From: an uncultured Prevotellaceae bacterium
Lineage (GTDB): Bacteria > Bacteroidota > Bacteroidia > Bacteroidales > Bacteroidaceae
Length of the DNA: 64,000 bases
Reading direction: 5' to 3'
NCBI GenBank assembly: GCA_900318115.1
Contig: ONJJ01000001.1
Span: 62,001 to 126,000 of the forward strand
Each line of letters begins with the position of its first letter. Position 1 is the first letter of the stretch. Of the stretch, positions 9,856 to 20,351 are shown piece after piece. The position numbers were made by a program, and so were the translations under genes. The notes below the pieces were generated by a model, which worked only from the letters and a program-made list of their open reading frames with translations, searched no databases and was not told the origin of the DNA.

Positions 9856-11019
9856 ATGAAACGTGCCATTCTCAACCTCTTCGTGACCTTGGTCATCCTC
9901 GCAGGACACGCACAAGTGCCTCTGTCCCCACCAGAGTATTCGCCCGAACGTGTTCTGCAGACAGCACGCCTGGTCAACAGCTACTTTATGCAGAAGCATC
10001 CCGACCCGACGACACCTACGAATGTGAGGCGGCAGCGCTCCAGCAACCTTTGGACGAGGGCGGTCTATTACGAAGGACTCATGGCCCTGTACGCCATCGA
10101 TCCCGACACCGCTTACCTCAACTATACCGACAGCTGGGCGGAATTCCACCAATGGACCCCGCGAGATGGAGTGCGGACGACCAATGCGGACAACCAATGC
10201 TGCGCCCAGACCTACCTCGACCGCTACATGCAGGAGCATAATGATATAATGTTCGTGCGCGTGAAGGAGAACCTGGACCACCAGATGCGGACCAAGATCG
10301 GCTGGTGGACGTGGGTGGACGCCATTCAGATGGCCATGCCCGTGTACACAAAGATGTATCGCATCACGGGCGAGGAGCGCTACCTGGAACATGCCATGAA
10401 GATGTACATCTGGACACGGGACACCCTTGCGGGTGGCCTCTTCAACGAGCGTGAAGGTCTGTGGTGGCGCGATAAGGACTTTGTGCCGCCATACAAGGAG
10501 CCAGACGGCAGCAACTGCTACTGGAGCCGCGGGTGCGGGTGGGCGTATGCCGCCCTGGTCAAAGCCATGGAAGATATCAGCAGCAGACCGCTGACCAGCC
10601 GTAGCCACGGCCACCTGAAGCTGCTGAAGCGCGACTTCCGGAAGATGAGCCGCGCATTGCGTAAATGCCAGCGAACCGACGGACTATGGAATCCCAGCCT
10701 GCTCTGCCCCACAAACTACGGAGGCAAGGAACTGACCGGCTCGGCGCTGTTCCTCTACGGCATGAGCTGGGGCTTGCGCAATGGCATACTGAAGCCGCGG
10801 CACTACCTTCCCGCCTGCCACAAAGCGTGGGCAGCGATGGTGCGGGACTGCGTGCATCCCGACGGCTTCTTAGGGTATGTCCAGGGGACGGGAAAAGAGC
10901 CGAAGTCCGCACAGCCAGTCACCAGCGACCGCGTGCCGGACTTCGAAGATTTCGGTACAGGATGTTTCCTGCTCGGAGCTGCGGAGTACTACACGTTGCT
11001 GATCAGCCAGGCCAGATAA
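9856..11019 (+). CDS. GH105 unsaturated rhamnogalacturonyl hydrolase
   Basis: The protein has 387 aa with a signal peptide at about residues 1-19. It resembles the YteR/YesR family, which removes the unsaturated galacturonyl residue left by pectin or rhamnogalacturonan lyases. The (alpha/alpha)6 barrel is visible as repeated helices with TKIGWWTWVDAIQMAMPVY around residue 155 (the Trp-Asp segment that carries the catalytic acid), YWSRGCGWAYAALVKAM around residue 225, and a closing GTGCFLLGAAEYY. The gene is divergent from the GH28-GH106 fusion, which supports a joint role on rhamnogalacturonan. Its last 31 bp overlap the end of the convergent antiporter gene. Confidence 0.85.
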   Translation: MKRAILNLFVTLVILAGHAQVPLSPPEYSPERVLQTARLVNSYFMQKHPDPTTPTNVRRQRSSNLWTRAVYYEGLMALYAIDPDTAYLNYTDSWAEFHQWTPRDGVRTTNADNQCCAQTYLDRYMQEHNDIMFVRVKENLDHQMRTKIGWWTWVDAIQMAMPVYTKMYRITGEERYLEHAMKMYIWTRDTLAGGLFNEREGLWWRDKDFVPPYKEPDGSNCYWSRGCGWAYAALVKAMEDISSRPLTSRSHGHLKLLKRDFRKMSRALRKCQRTDGLWNPSLLCPTNYGGKELTGSALFLYGMSWGLRNGILKPRHYLPACHKAWAAMVRDCVHPDGFLGYVQGTGKEPKSAQPVTSDRVPDFEDFGTGCFLLGAAEYYTLLISQAR

Positions 11020-11957
11020 CCCACATAGACAGCCACGAGCACCACACCTTCCCAGCGCAGGATGGTGCGCTGTGTCTTGGCAAAGAACCAAAAGAGCAGT
11101 GCGCTGACCAGCAGCATGACGAAGTCCACGGTGCGGATACCCGTGACGTGCATCGGGGTGATGGTGGAACAGAAGCCCAAGATCCAGAAAATGTTGAAGA
11201 GGTTGGAACCGATGACATTGCCGATGGCGATGCCGCCGTTTCCCTTGCGGGCTGCCACCACGCTGGTGGCCAGTTCTGGCAGCGACGTGCCGCCTGCCAC
11301 AAGCGTCAGGCCCACCACGGCATCACTGACGCCGAGACTGCGTGCTATGGACGAGGCACCGCGGACAAAGAGCTCGCCGCCAAGTACCAGGCCTACCAAG
11401 CCGCCCACGATGAACAACGCCACCTTCCAGACGGGCATGCCCGGAGCGCTGGAGTTCTCCATAAGCGCCTCTGTCGTCTGAGGACTGGGATTGGCGATGG
11501 CAAACGTGTAGGCCATGAAGACGGCGAAGAAGCCCAACAGAGCGATGCCGTCGCTGCGCGTGAGCAGATCCTGCGGCGTAGCACTGTCCAGCGCATGGTC
11601 CGCGGCCAAGGCGATGAGCACCACGCTGGCCAGGATGGTGAACGGGATGTCCTTGTAGATGGTGGACTTGCGCACGGCGATGGGCGCGATGGCTGCCGTG
11701 ATGCCCACAATCATGAGTGTGTTGAACAGGTTGGAACCGACGATGTTACCTATACTCATGTCCGCCGAGCCCTGCAGGGCGGACATCAGGCTGACCACGA
11801 ATTCGGGCAGCGAGGTGCCGAAGGCGACCACCGTCAGGCCAATGACCATCTCGGGAATGGAGAACCGACGGGCGAGGCCCACGGAGCCGTCGGTGAGTTT
11901 GTCGGCACCAAAGAGCACGAGGGCGATACCGACGAGGACGAGAATAATGTCTGTCAC
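10989..11957 (-). CDS. Calcium/sodium antiporter (CaCA family, YrbG-like)
   Basis: The protein has 322 aa, with about ten hydrophobic segments in two inverted halves. Each half carries the alpha-repeat signature of the family: GLTVVAFGTSLPE (around residues 40-52) with GNIVGSNLFN, and GLTLVAGGTSLPE (around 215) with GNVIGSNLFN. These are the ion-binding Glu and Asn motifs of Na+/Ca2+ exchangers. It probably exports Ca2+ across the inner membrane. The 81-aa gene upstream ends 7 bp before this start, so they are likely cotranscribed. The 3' end overlaps GH105 tail to tail. Confidence 0.92.
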   Translation of the reverse strand: MTDIILVLVGIALVLFGADKLTDGSVGLARRFSIPEMVIGLTVVAFGTSLPEFVVSLMSALQGSADMSIGNIVGSNLFNTLMIVGITAAIAPIAVRKSTIYKDIPFTILASVVLIALAADHALDSATPQDLLTRSDGIALLGFFAVFMAYTFAIANPSPQTTEALMENSSAPGMPVWKVALFIVGGLVGLVLGGELFVRGASSIARSLGVSDAVVGLTLVAGGTSLPELATSVVAARKGNGGIAIGNVIGSNLFNIFWILGFCSTITPMHVTGIRTVDFVMLLVSALLFWFFAKTQRTILRWEGVVLVAVYVGYLAWLISNV

Positions 11958-11964
11958 GTGCGTT

Positions 11965-12210
11965 TTATTTTATGGAATACTTTTCTGATAGATAGTCCTC
12001 GACCTGCCGCTTCTGGTAGCTGTCGAAGTGGCGGATTTCTGGATTCTCGATGCCCGAGGGCATGAAGAAAGAACAGTTGCGTGGTGCCTGGGCGACCACC
12101 CGCTCGCGCAGTTCGCGGCAGTAGGCCACGATGGGGTTGGAGAACCATTGCATGAAGATGCCGTTCCGACATTCAAGGCAGCAGACGAAATCCGTGTTTG
12201 ACTTAGCCAT
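11965..12210 (-). CDS. Small conserved-looking protein of unknown function
   Basis: The product has 81 aa. I do not recognise the family. It has a CLEC pair near the N-terminus (VCCLECRNG, residues 9-17), a further Cys in VAYCRELRERV and a polar C-terminus, and shows no signal peptide or membrane segment. It is tightly placed between the MBL hydrolase (44 bp upstream) and the antiporter (7 bp downstream). This spacing, and the absence of a better frame among three overlapping reading frames, argue that it is real. Confidence 0.6.
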   Translation of the reverse strand: MAKSNTDFVCCLECRNGIFMQWFSNPIVAYCRELRERVVAQAPRNCSFFMPSGIENPEIRHFDSYQKRQVEDYLSEKYSIK

Positions 12211-12254
12211 GGTTGGTGTGGTGTGGAATTCTTTTTTGGAAGTGACGGTGTAGC

Positions 12255-13061
12255 TTATTCACTCAGGACGTAGATCTCGCTGGGCACCTTGCGGCGCAGG
12301 ACGTCGAGCTGGAAGTCCGAGCCGGGCACGATGCCGTAGGAGCGGAGGATGCCGCATACGGTCTTGCGCGCCAGTTCGGGATGGTTGTTCTCCTCGCTCA
12401 GATGGCAGAGCCATACGTGGCGCAGCGCGGGGCTGGATGAGTTGGCCAGCAGTTCGCCGGCCTCGGTGTTGCTCAGGTGGCCCGTGGGACCGGCAATGCG
12501 TCCCTTAAGGTATGCCGGATAGGGTCCGGCCATCAGCATTTCGTGGTCATGGTTGCTCTCGAGTACCAGGTAGTTGGCGGCTTCCACTTCCGCCTTGATG
12601 CGCTCGGTCACATGGCCCACGTCCGTGATGAGGCAGAAGCGCACACCACAAGCCTCGACGCAGTAACCCACACAGTCGAGGCTGTCGTGCGGCACGGCGA
12701 AAGGCGTTACGACGAAATCGCCGATGGTGACGGGGACGTCTTTCTCGATGATCACCTTGTGCTCTTGCCGCACTCGGGGCGACACGCAGTAGTTGCGCGC
12801 TATACCCTCATGGACCAAAGCCGTGGTGTAGATCTGCGTGCCATATTCTGCCGCCAACTTACCAACGGACTTGATATGGTCTGCGTGGTCATGCGTGATA
12901 AACACGGCCTTCATCTCATCGACGGGCAAGGCAAAAGTCTGGAAATGACGCTTCAAGGTCTTGTAGCCCAAACCGGCATCGATGAGTATGCCGCCGTTCT
13001 CAGTCCACAGGTAGTAGCCGTTGCCGCTACTGCCACTTCCTAAGCATAGAAACTTCAGCAT
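12255..13061 (-). CDS. MBL-fold metallohydrolase, YycJ/WalJ-like
   Basis: The protein has 268 aa. It carries the metallo-beta-lactamase signature THDHADH (around residues 55-61), an N-terminal CLGSGSSGNGYYL and further metal ligands in VPHDS, DVGHVTE and CHLSEENNHPE. This pattern fits the YycJ/WalJ group of cytoplasmic hydrolases, which are proposed nucleases. The true substrate is not evident. A Bacteroidetes promoter lies 26 bp upstream of the start, so it is probably the first gene of an operon with the small 81-aa gene and the antiporter. Confidence 0.85.
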   Translation of the reverse strand: MLKFLCLGSGSSGNGYYLWTENGGILIDAGLGYKTLKRHFQTFALPVDEMKAVFITHDHADHIKSVGKLAAEYGTQIYTTALVHEGIARNYCVSPRVRQEHKVIIEKDVPVTIGDFVVTPFAVPHDSLDCVGYCVEACGVRFCLITDVGHVTERIKAEVEAANYLVLESNHDHEMLMAGPYPAYLKGRIAGPTGHLSNTEAGELLANSSSPALRHVWLCHLSEENNHPELARKTVCGILRSYGIVPGSDFQLDVLRRKVPSEIYVLSE

Positions 13062-13086
13062 AGCTTCTCATTTTTTGATTCTGCCG

Positions 13087-13094
13087 CAAAGGTA
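13087..13094 (-). promoter_or_regulatory. Bacteroidetes -7 element for the MBL gene
   Basis: The minus strand reads TACCTTTG 26 bp upstream of the start codon. A -33 box is weak. Confidence 0.65.
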
Positions 13095-13157
13095 TGAAAA
13101 AAAATCGAGAAGTGCACGATGTTAATACATTTTTTATGGACTTTTTACATAAAATGG

Positions 13158-15566
13158 TCAGAATGGCAGTCCAACGGCAAAGTGGAGGTGGAGGTCGCGC
13201 TTCAAATTGGGATGAATGATGGGGAAGTGATCGCGGCCGCTCTCGTATGCGGGATTGACGGCTTTCATGCCTGCGTCGAGTCGCAGGATGAAGTATCCGA
13301 AGTTCAGTCGCAGGCCCAGTCCGTAGGCCACGGCAATCTGCTGAAGGAAGGTGTCGAAGCGGAACTGCCCGCCGGGCTGCTCCTCATAGTCGCGCAGGGT
13401 CCAAACGTTACCGGCATCAACGAACACCGCCCCGTCGATCTTCCAGAACAGATGCGTGCGCCATTCGGCATTGAGGTCCAGCTTGAGGTCGCCCGTCTGG
13501 CGAATGAAATCCACACGCCCGTCGGACCCCGTGAAGCGGCCGGGACCCAGTCCACGCACACTCCATCCGCGGACGCTGTTTGCGCCGCCCGAGAAATAGC
13601 GTTTCTCGAAGGGCAACACGCTGGAGTTGCCATACGGGATGGCTATGCCGAAGCCCGCGTGCAGCGCCAAGGAGTTGCGCTCGTCGATGTGAAAGCTCTT
13701 GGAGAAGTCAAAGTCCAGCTTAGCGTACTCCGCATAGGCGATGTTGAAGAGCGTGTAGGCGCCGAGGTCCTGGGAGTACTGAGCGCGGAAGAGGTGCGAG
13801 AGGGCATAAAGGAGGTTACCGCCGGTCTCCACAGCCAGGCGGACGCTGTAGGCATCCTGCCCCGAGTGCTGCGAGAGTGAAGTGGCCGGACGGCTGGTAT
13901 AGTGGAAGTTGTAGCCCAGGCGCATGATGAACAGGTTCTCGTAGTTGTAGCGCAGCACAGCGTTGCGACTGCTGTTGTCCCGCAGGTATTCATTCTGGAA
14001 GGTCTCGCTAATCCAGGGCATGAAGACGTAGTTGAGGTCTATGAGGTCTATGCGTTGCTGAAGGCGCTGACTGGGGCTGGTCCAGCGGTAGCGCCAGGCA
14101 GCCGTGAGCACGCGGCGGTGGAACTCCGGGCGATCCTGGGAGTCGTACATCAGCGAGGCGATGCTCTGCGCCTTAGCCCCCCGGCGGGAAAGGCGGTTGA
14201 CGAAAGGGAACATGAATTCCGGGAAGTTCAGGTTGCCTTCCACGCTGTACTCCACGTAGTTCTGGTCGGCATAGCCCTTCAGACCCTTGATGGCCTCGAA
14301 GGCGCCGCGGAGGGTCAATCCGAATTGGGTGGAACGGCGGAAGAAGTTGCGGTTCTGGTAACCCAGGCTGACGGCCGCACCGAAGTCGCCCGCAGAATTG
14401 GTGCCTTCGAGTTCCACACTGAGGCTGTTGCGCTTGGCCGAGATCATGGAGACGAAGGCCTGCAGCTGCGTGGAGTCCTCGCGCATAGGTTCCAACGAGA
14501 CGCTGGCTCCGAGCAGTGCCGAGAGCGAGGAGATATTGCTGTAGGTGGCCTGGACATCGCTCTCGCGGAACAGGGCACCCGGGTGCAGCGACGACCGGCC
14601 GAGGATGAAGTTCGGACGCAGGAAGAGCGATTTGTTCCAGTAGAAGTCTATTCCCCTGACCGACGCGCTGTCATACTCCGCCGTGCCGGCCAGCAGGCTG
14701 CGAGCATCGATGTCATAGAGATAGCTGACGCGCCCTATGCTGAAGCGGGGATGGGCCCGTAGCGTGTCGCCGAGGGAGGCGCGATAGGCCGGAATGTGCA
14801 TCGTCAGGTCCACGTCATGACTGCCGCTGAGCGTGTCAGCATCATAGCGGACCTGAGATTTGGTGAAGCGGTAGAAACCCGTGTCCTGCAGTTGATTGGT
14901 GATGCGCGAGCGCTCGCGGTCGAGGAGGTTGACATCAAAGGGGAAGATGCTGTCAGCCAAGTGCGAACTGCCCCACCCGGCCTCCACGAGGGAATCTACG
15001 ACAGGGTCCTCCACCACACGCTTGAAGGAATGGACATAATATCGCTGGCCGGGATGGATGTAGTAGTTCAGCTTCACGCGCCGCTTCTTCACTCGCTGAT
15101 TGACCTCCACCACGGCGTCGAGGTAGCCCAGGTTGCGCACCGCCGCCTGCATGTCCTCGCGACTCTGGTTGGACATCAGGGAGTCATAGACCACGGGGGC
15201 TTCGCCGATGCGCTGGATGAAGCGGTTGATGCGCCGCGTACTGTCCGTGCCGCTGAGGCAGTAGAAACCCATGGGGGCCTTGAAGAGCGAGAACCAGCGG
15301 GCGTTGGGGTGCTGACGAATGAAGCCGCTCATCTCGCCCGTGGGGATGTTCTTGTCGGAACAACGTACCGAGATATTGTCCAGCAGGTACTCGTCGTCTT
15401 CCAGGAAGCGCGTGGGCGAACAGGAGACGACCATCCACGCGAGCAACAAGACGGCCAGCCGGCGCGACCATCGCGGCAGCTGTCCTCCTTCCAGCACATG
15501 ACAGACGAGCCAGGCAGATGCGCCCAGCAAGTTTTTCCGCAGCTGTGAGGTCGAAGCCCGTCTCAT
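13158..15566 (-). CDS. tamL: Translocation and assembly module lipoprotein TamL
   Basis: The protein has 802 aa. A hydrophobic stretch leads into a lipobox with Cys49 (LLLAWMVVSCSPTRFL), followed by DDEYLLDNISV, the usual opening of mature TamL. POTRA-like segments follow, then from about residue 400 a BamA/TamA-type outer-membrane barrel (surface-antigen domain). It ends in FAVGLPF with a terminal Phe. RYFSGGANSVRGW near residue 660 is the conserved barrel motif of the Omp85 group. It should help place proteins in the outer membrane with TamB, which is not next to it. The N-terminus before the lipobox is long, so the true start may lie inside the first 30 codons. It sits 19 bp after the methyltransferase gene. 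Confidence 0.85.
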   Translation of the reverse strand: MRRASTSQLRKNLLGASAWLVCHVLEGGQLPRWSRRLAVLLLAWMVVSCSPTRFLEDDEYLLDNISVRCSDKNIPTGEMSGFIRQHPNARWFSLFKAPMGFYCLSGTDSTRRINRFIQRIGEAPVVYDSLMSNQSREDMQAAVRNLGYLDAVVEVNQRVKKRRVKLNYYIHPGQRYYVHSFKRVVEDPVVDSLVEAGWGSSHLADSIFPFDVNLLDRERSRITNQLQDTGFYRFTKSQVRYDADTLSGSHDVDLTMHIPAYRASLGDTLRAHPRFSIGRVSYLYDIDARSLLAGTAEYDSASVRGIDFYWNKSLFLRPNFILGRSSLHPGALFRESDVQATYSNISSLSALLGASVSLEPMREDSTQLQAFVSMISAKRNSLSVELEGTNSAGDFGAAVSLGYQNRNFFRRSTQFGLTLRGAFEAIKGLKGYADQNYVEYSVEGNLNFPEFMFPFVNRLSRRGAKAQSIASLMYDSQDRPEFHRRVLTAAWRYRWTSPSQRLQQRIDLIDLNYVFMPWISETFQNEYLRDNSSRNAVLRYNYENLFIMRLGYNFHYTSRPATSLSQHSGQDAYSVRLAVETGGNLLYALSHLFRAQYSQDLGAYTLFNIAYAEYAKLDFDFSKSFHIDERNSLALHAGFGIAIPYGNSSVLPFEKRYFSGGANSVRGWSVRGLGPGRFTGSDGRVDFIRQTGDLKLDLNAEWRTHLFWKIDGAVFVDAGNVWTLRDYEEQPGGQFRFDTFLQQIAVAYGLGLRLNFGYFILRLDAGMKAVNPAYESGRDHFPIIHPNLKRDLHLHFAVGLPF

Positions 15567-15585
15567 GATTCTGAAATTAAACCGT

Positions 15586-16374
15586 TCAGGACTGACGACG
15601 GCGAAATTCTGCGAGCACGATGCCCGTAGCCATCGCTACGTTCAGGCTATCCGTGGCCTTCCGCTCGGCGGGGAACGTAGGGATCAGCAGCCGGCGACGG
15701 CACGCGGCCTCCACCTCTGGATGAATGCCACGTCCCTCGTTGCCCATCACGATGACACCTGTCGGCGACAACGGGGACTGCCAGAGTACATCGCCATGCA
15801 GCGAAGTGGCATAGACGGGCACGGAATCCGGCAGGGCTGCGAGGGCTGCTGGGAGATTATTTATAATATGTACGCGCGTGCGCGAAAGACCACCCATCGT
15901 GGCCTGCACGGCCTTGGGGTTGTAGATGTCAGCCGTGGCGGGTGTGGCCCAGATGTGGTTCACTCCGAACCAATCGGCCAGCCGCACGATGGTGCCGAGG
16001 TTGCCGGGATCCTGAACGTCGTCGAGCACAATGGTGAGTTCCGAGGCCGCCGTGGCGGCGAAGTCTGCCTCGTCCGCAGGTATCTCAAAAAGTGCCAGCA
16101 CACCCTGCGGCGTCTGTTGCAGGCTGGCACGCATGAGTTCGTCGGGGGTTACGTCCACTATTCGTGACGGCTCTGCGCGTTGCAGCAGTTCTGCACACGC
16201 GGAGCGCACATCCTGGGCGACAAACAGTTGACGGAGGTTGAAGTAGCCCAGCAGTTCGCCCACCAGCTTGGGTCCCTCTGCTACGAACAATCCTTCGCTG
16301 CGACGCCCCTTGCGAGTGTCCAGCGAGCGGATAAGTTTCAGCGTAGCTTTCGTCAACATCGGCTGTTCATTCAA
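15586..16374 (-). CDS. SpoU/TrmH-family RNA 2'-O-methyltransferase
   Basis: The protein has 262 aa. It has an N-terminal substrate-binding domain (LIRSLDTRKGRRSEGLFVAEGPKLV) followed by the trefoil-knot SPOUT domain with three motifs: LDDVQDPGNLGTIVRLADWFG, IVMGNEGRGI and a closing DSLNVAMATGIVLAEFRR. It would 2'-O-methylate a ribose in rRNA or tRNA using SAM. The exact target is not readable. Its first 8 bp overlap the 3' end of the Crp/Fnr gene and tamL follows after 19 bp, so lepA, this regulator, this gene and tamL probably form one operon. Confidence 0.88.
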   Translation of the reverse strand: MNEQPMLTKATLKLIRSLDTRKGRRSEGLFVAEGPKLVGELLGYFNLRQLFVAQDVRSACAELLQRAEPSRIVDVTPDELMRASLQQTPQGVLALFEIPADEADFAATAASELTIVLDDVQDPGNLGTIVRLADWFGVNHIWATPATADIYNPKAVQATMGGLSRTRVHIINNLPAALAALPDSVPVYATSLHGDVLWQSPLSPTGVIVMGNEGRGIHPEVEAACRRRLLIPTFPAERKATDSLNVAMATGIVLAEFRRRQS

Positions 16375-16951
16375 ACTGAGCGGCGCGCACGCGGCTCAGG
16401 GTCTCCGGAGTCATCTGCAGGAAGGACGCCACATGCACCATGGGAGCCCTCAACACGATTTCGGGTTTTGTCTTCAGCAGCCTCACATAGCGCTCGGTGG
16501 CATTCTCGAAGCGCTGGCTGTCGGCGTGTTCCTGCGAGGAGATGAGGGCGTGCTCCAGGATTTTCTGGTAGAGTTGGGCCATTTCCTTGTCGGTCTCCAC
16601 GAGCTGCATGAGGCGGTCGTAGGGTATTCCGAAGACGTATGAGGTCTCCAGCCCCTCGACCATCAGTCGCGAAGGTTCCTGCTTCAGGAAACTCTCGATG
16701 CAGATGACGATGCGCCCTTCGTAGCTGAAGTGCTCCGTCACGTCGCGGCCACCTTTGTAGTAGAACTGGCGTACCATGCCCCGTTCCACATAATACATGA
16801 ATTTACAAACCTCGCCTTCTTGCATAAGTTTCTCGCCCTTGTTGACTTTGAAGGGCACAAGGATGTTCGCCAGGGTGTCCACACCCCTGGGTGTCAGCGT
16901 GCAATAGCGTCTTCCAATTTCTCGCGCGATGTCTTTTCTTTTGTCAATCAT
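16367..16951 (-). CDS. Crp/Fnr-family transcriptional regulator
   Basis: The protein has 194 aa. The cyclic-nucleotide-binding-like beta-roll is seen in VNKGEKLMQEGEVCKFMYYVERGMVRQFYYKGG (residues ~36-68). A long helix follows, then a C-terminal helix-turn-helix in VHVASFLQMTPETLSRVRA (residues ~170-188). There is no Fnr-type cysteine cluster, so it is not an iron-sulfur sensor. Its ligand is unknown. It lies 29 bp downstream of lepA and overlaps the methyltransferase start by 8 bp. Confidence 0.85.
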   Translation of the reverse strand: MIDKRKDIAREIGRRYCTLTPRGVDTLANILVPFKVNKGEKLMQEGEVCKFMYYVERGMVRQFYYKGGRDVTEHFSYEGRIVICIESFLKQEPSRLMVEGLETSYVFGIPYDRLMQLVETDKEMAQLYQKILEHALISSQEHADSQRFENATERYVRLLKTKPEIVLRAPMVHVASFLQMTPETLSRVRAAQFE

Positions 16952-16980
16952 AGTCGTTCTCCTTTCGGCAGTTTTGTCGG

Positions 16981-18765
<1,785 letters not shown>

Positions 18766-18769
18766 GCCG

Positions 18770-18801
18770 CAAAGGTAGTGCTTTTCTGTTACAAAAACAA
18801 A
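18770..18801 (-). promoter_or_regulatory. lepA promoter, probably giving a leaderless mRNA
   Basis: On the minus strand TTTG (18801-18798), 20 bp, then TACCTTTG (18777-18770) form a full Bacteroidetes promoter. Only CGGC separates the -7 box from the lepA ATG, so transcription should begin at or beside the start codon. Confidence 0.75.
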
Positions 18802-18865
18802 TATTGGAGACCTTTTTAATATAAAAAAGAAGAAGAAAGCCCAATTCTGGCGTAAAATTCCACAA

Positions 18866-18905
18866 AAGAAGGCTTCCCACACGAGTAAAAACTCATGTGG
18901 GAAGC
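18866..18905 (-). terminator. Rho-independent terminator of the winged-helix gene
   Basis: A 15-bp stem (GCTTCCCACATGAGT with its near-complement) closes over a TTTT loop and is followed on the minus strand by CTTCTTTT. It begins 24 bp after the stop codon of the 66-aa gene and insulates lepA from it. Confidence 0.85.
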
Positions 18906-18928
18906 TAAAACGTGATGTGATTCTTCAA

Positions 18929-19129
18929 TTACTTGAGGCTGAAGACGGGCTCCTTCTCGTCGCCGGCGACGGAGAGCTTGTCCTCACGCAGCAACCAACC
19001 CAGACCGAGGAAGAGTTCCTTCTCGCTCTTAGCCTTTGCTGCCTTCTTCAGTTCCTTGGCACCCATGGCGCCGTTCTCGTTCAGCGCATTCCAAATTGCG
19101 CCTGCAATAGATCCTGTGTTCTCAAACAT
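18929..19129 (-). CDS. Small winged-helix protein (DUF2582-like)
   Basis: The protein has 66 aa. It matches the small winged-helix family typical of Bacteroidetes (DUF2582): IAGAIWNALNENGAMGAKELKKAAKAKSEKELFLGLGWLLREDKL folds as helix, turn, recognition helix, then the wing SVAGDEKEPVFSLK. It may bind nucleic acid. No partner or target is known to me. It is a single-gene unit with its own promoter 79 bp upstream and a strong terminator downstream. Confidence 0.8.
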   Translation of the reverse strand: MFENTGSIAGAIWNALNENGAMGAKELKKAAKAKSEKELFLGLGWLLREDKLSVAGDEKEPVFSLK

Positions 19130-19207
19130 AATCTTTTTACTTTGAAACGTTAATTATTAACCTAAATAATGTCGCATGTCGGAGTCACCTCTTTCATTTT
19201 GACGTCG

Positions 19208-19240
19208 CAAAGGTACGCTTTTTCATTAAAAAAAGCAAAA
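19208..19240 (-). promoter_or_regulatory. Promoter of the winged-helix gene
   Basis: On the minus strand TTTTGC (19240-19235) is followed about 20 bp later by TACCTTTG (19215-19208). This is a strong Bacteroidetes promoter with a leader of about 75 nt. Confidence 0.75.
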
Positions 19241-19288
19241 AATAAAGCAAAAAGTTACACTTTAGCATGATATTTTCGATGAAAATAC

Positions 19289-19296
19289 TAATTTTG
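19289..19296 (+). promoter_or_regulatory. Candidate -7 element for fRMsr
   Basis: TAATTTTG on the plus strand, 74 bp before the fRMsr start. A -33 box is not clear. Confidence 0.5.
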
Positions 19297-19369
19297 CGGC
19301 CCGTAGGGCAAAATCAAGCCCGTTTTTGCACACCGATTTGCATATAAAAGCGATTTTCTGCGCGCACCT

Positions 19370-19867
19370 ATGGAACAGTCCTTCTCTCTCCCCGACGGGC
19401 TCACCAAAGCCCAGCAGTACAAACAATTTCTCCGCGACTACGCCCTCTTCATCGATGGCGAGACGGACCTCATCGCCGCCCTGTCCAACACCTCCGCAGC
19501 GCTGCGCGAGGCCTTCGGCTTCTTCTGGGTCGGTTTCTATCTCGTCAAGGACGCCGACTGGCTGTCGCTGGGTCCCTTCCAGGGCTCGGTGGCCTGCGCC
19601 CGCATCCGCCGGGGCCGCGGTGTATGCGGCACGGCGTGGGCCGAAGCCCGCACCCAGCTGGTTCCCGACGTGGATCTCTTCCCCGGCCACATCGCCTGCA
19701 GCTCCCTCAGCCGCTCCGAGATCGTAGTCCCCCTACTCGACCCCACCACCGCGGTCCGTGGCGTCCTCGACATCGACTCCGACCGCCTCGCCGCCTTCGA
19801 CGAGGAAGACCGGCGCGGGCTGGAGCAAGTGGTGCAGCTTCTCTGCAAGCAGATATTTCCGGAGTGA
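19370..19867 (+). CDS. msrC: Free methionine-(R)-sulfoxide reductase (GAF domain)
   Basis: The protein has 165 aa, a single GAF domain. It reduces free methionine-R-sulfoxide in the cytoplasm. The three redox cysteines of the family are present: VACARI, RGVCGTAW and GHIACSSLSRSEIVVP, in that order (around residues 80, 90 and 115). VPDVDLFPGH and the final GVLDIDSDRLAAFDEED also match. It stands alone between a minus-strand gene and a non-coding region with hairpin repeats. A role in oxidative-damage repair fits the rubrerythrin found elsewhere in the window. Confidence 0.9.
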   Translation: MEQSFSLPDGLTKAQQYKQFLRDYALFIDGETDLIAALSNTSAALREAFGFFWVGFYLVKDADWLSLGPFQGSVACARIRRGRGVCGTAWAEARTQLVPDVDLFPGHIACSSLSRSEIVVPLLDPTTAVRGVLDIDSDRLAAFDEEDRRGLEQVVQLLCKQIFPE

Positions 19868-20351
19868 ACAGCGAGGATTCTTTATCTTCAGACCGGTCAA
19901 GATTTTCGTTTTATCCACGTGGCTATACAGGTGCCTCCCCCTTCCGCACGCGTCCCAACCTCCTCCCATCAAGCCCCAAAGTTCCCCTCATCCGGCCGAA
20001 TTCTTCAGACGCAACTTGCGTCTCTACAGACGCAGCCTGCGTCTCTACAGACGCAACCTGCGTCCGCAGCGATGCAGCTTGCGTCTGAACTATTAATCTC
20101 ACATTTACAACCTCATCAGGAAGTATAAGCCAATTCACTTGACTGAGGGACAGAAGAAACAGCGTTTTTTAAGTCTTAACACGTGCGCGCAGAACTTTAT
20201 TTTATATTCGCTCTGATCGGGCTGTCCGCTGATGGCCATCTGCTCCTCGCCCTGATGGGCACTATCTGGAATGGCAGCACGCTTTTCGTCGTGCTTGAAA
20301 CTCGAAACGGGTCTGGTTTTATCTGTTTTCATATTTTTTATGAGGTTTTTA
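19868..20351. other. Non-coding region upstream of the TA module
   Basis: No gene is supported here. Several short frames are open but read through the 21-bp hairpin repeats (20006-20089) or have no family features. The base composition turns AT-rich towards 20300, at the entry to the defence island. Confidence 0.5.
20006..20089. repeat. Four tandem 21-bp palindromic repeats
   Basis: Four consecutive 21-bp units start at 20006, 20027, 20048 and 20069. Each carries an inverted repeat of the form AGACGCA-nccn-TGCGTCT. The first three are close copies and the fourth has drifted. The transcript would form a row of small hairpins just after fRMsr. Confidence 0.85.

Noticed and set aside
18766-18882. 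N-terminal extension of LepA to 633 aa
   Set aside because: It would span the promoter, and its residues (Phe-rich run) are not part of the family. The conserved start MKHIRNFC is at 18765.
20006-20089. Possible CRISPR array
   Set aside because: The 21-bp units are directly adjacent with no spacers, and no cas genes are in the window. The arrays at 30866, 31269 and 57009 fail for the same reason.
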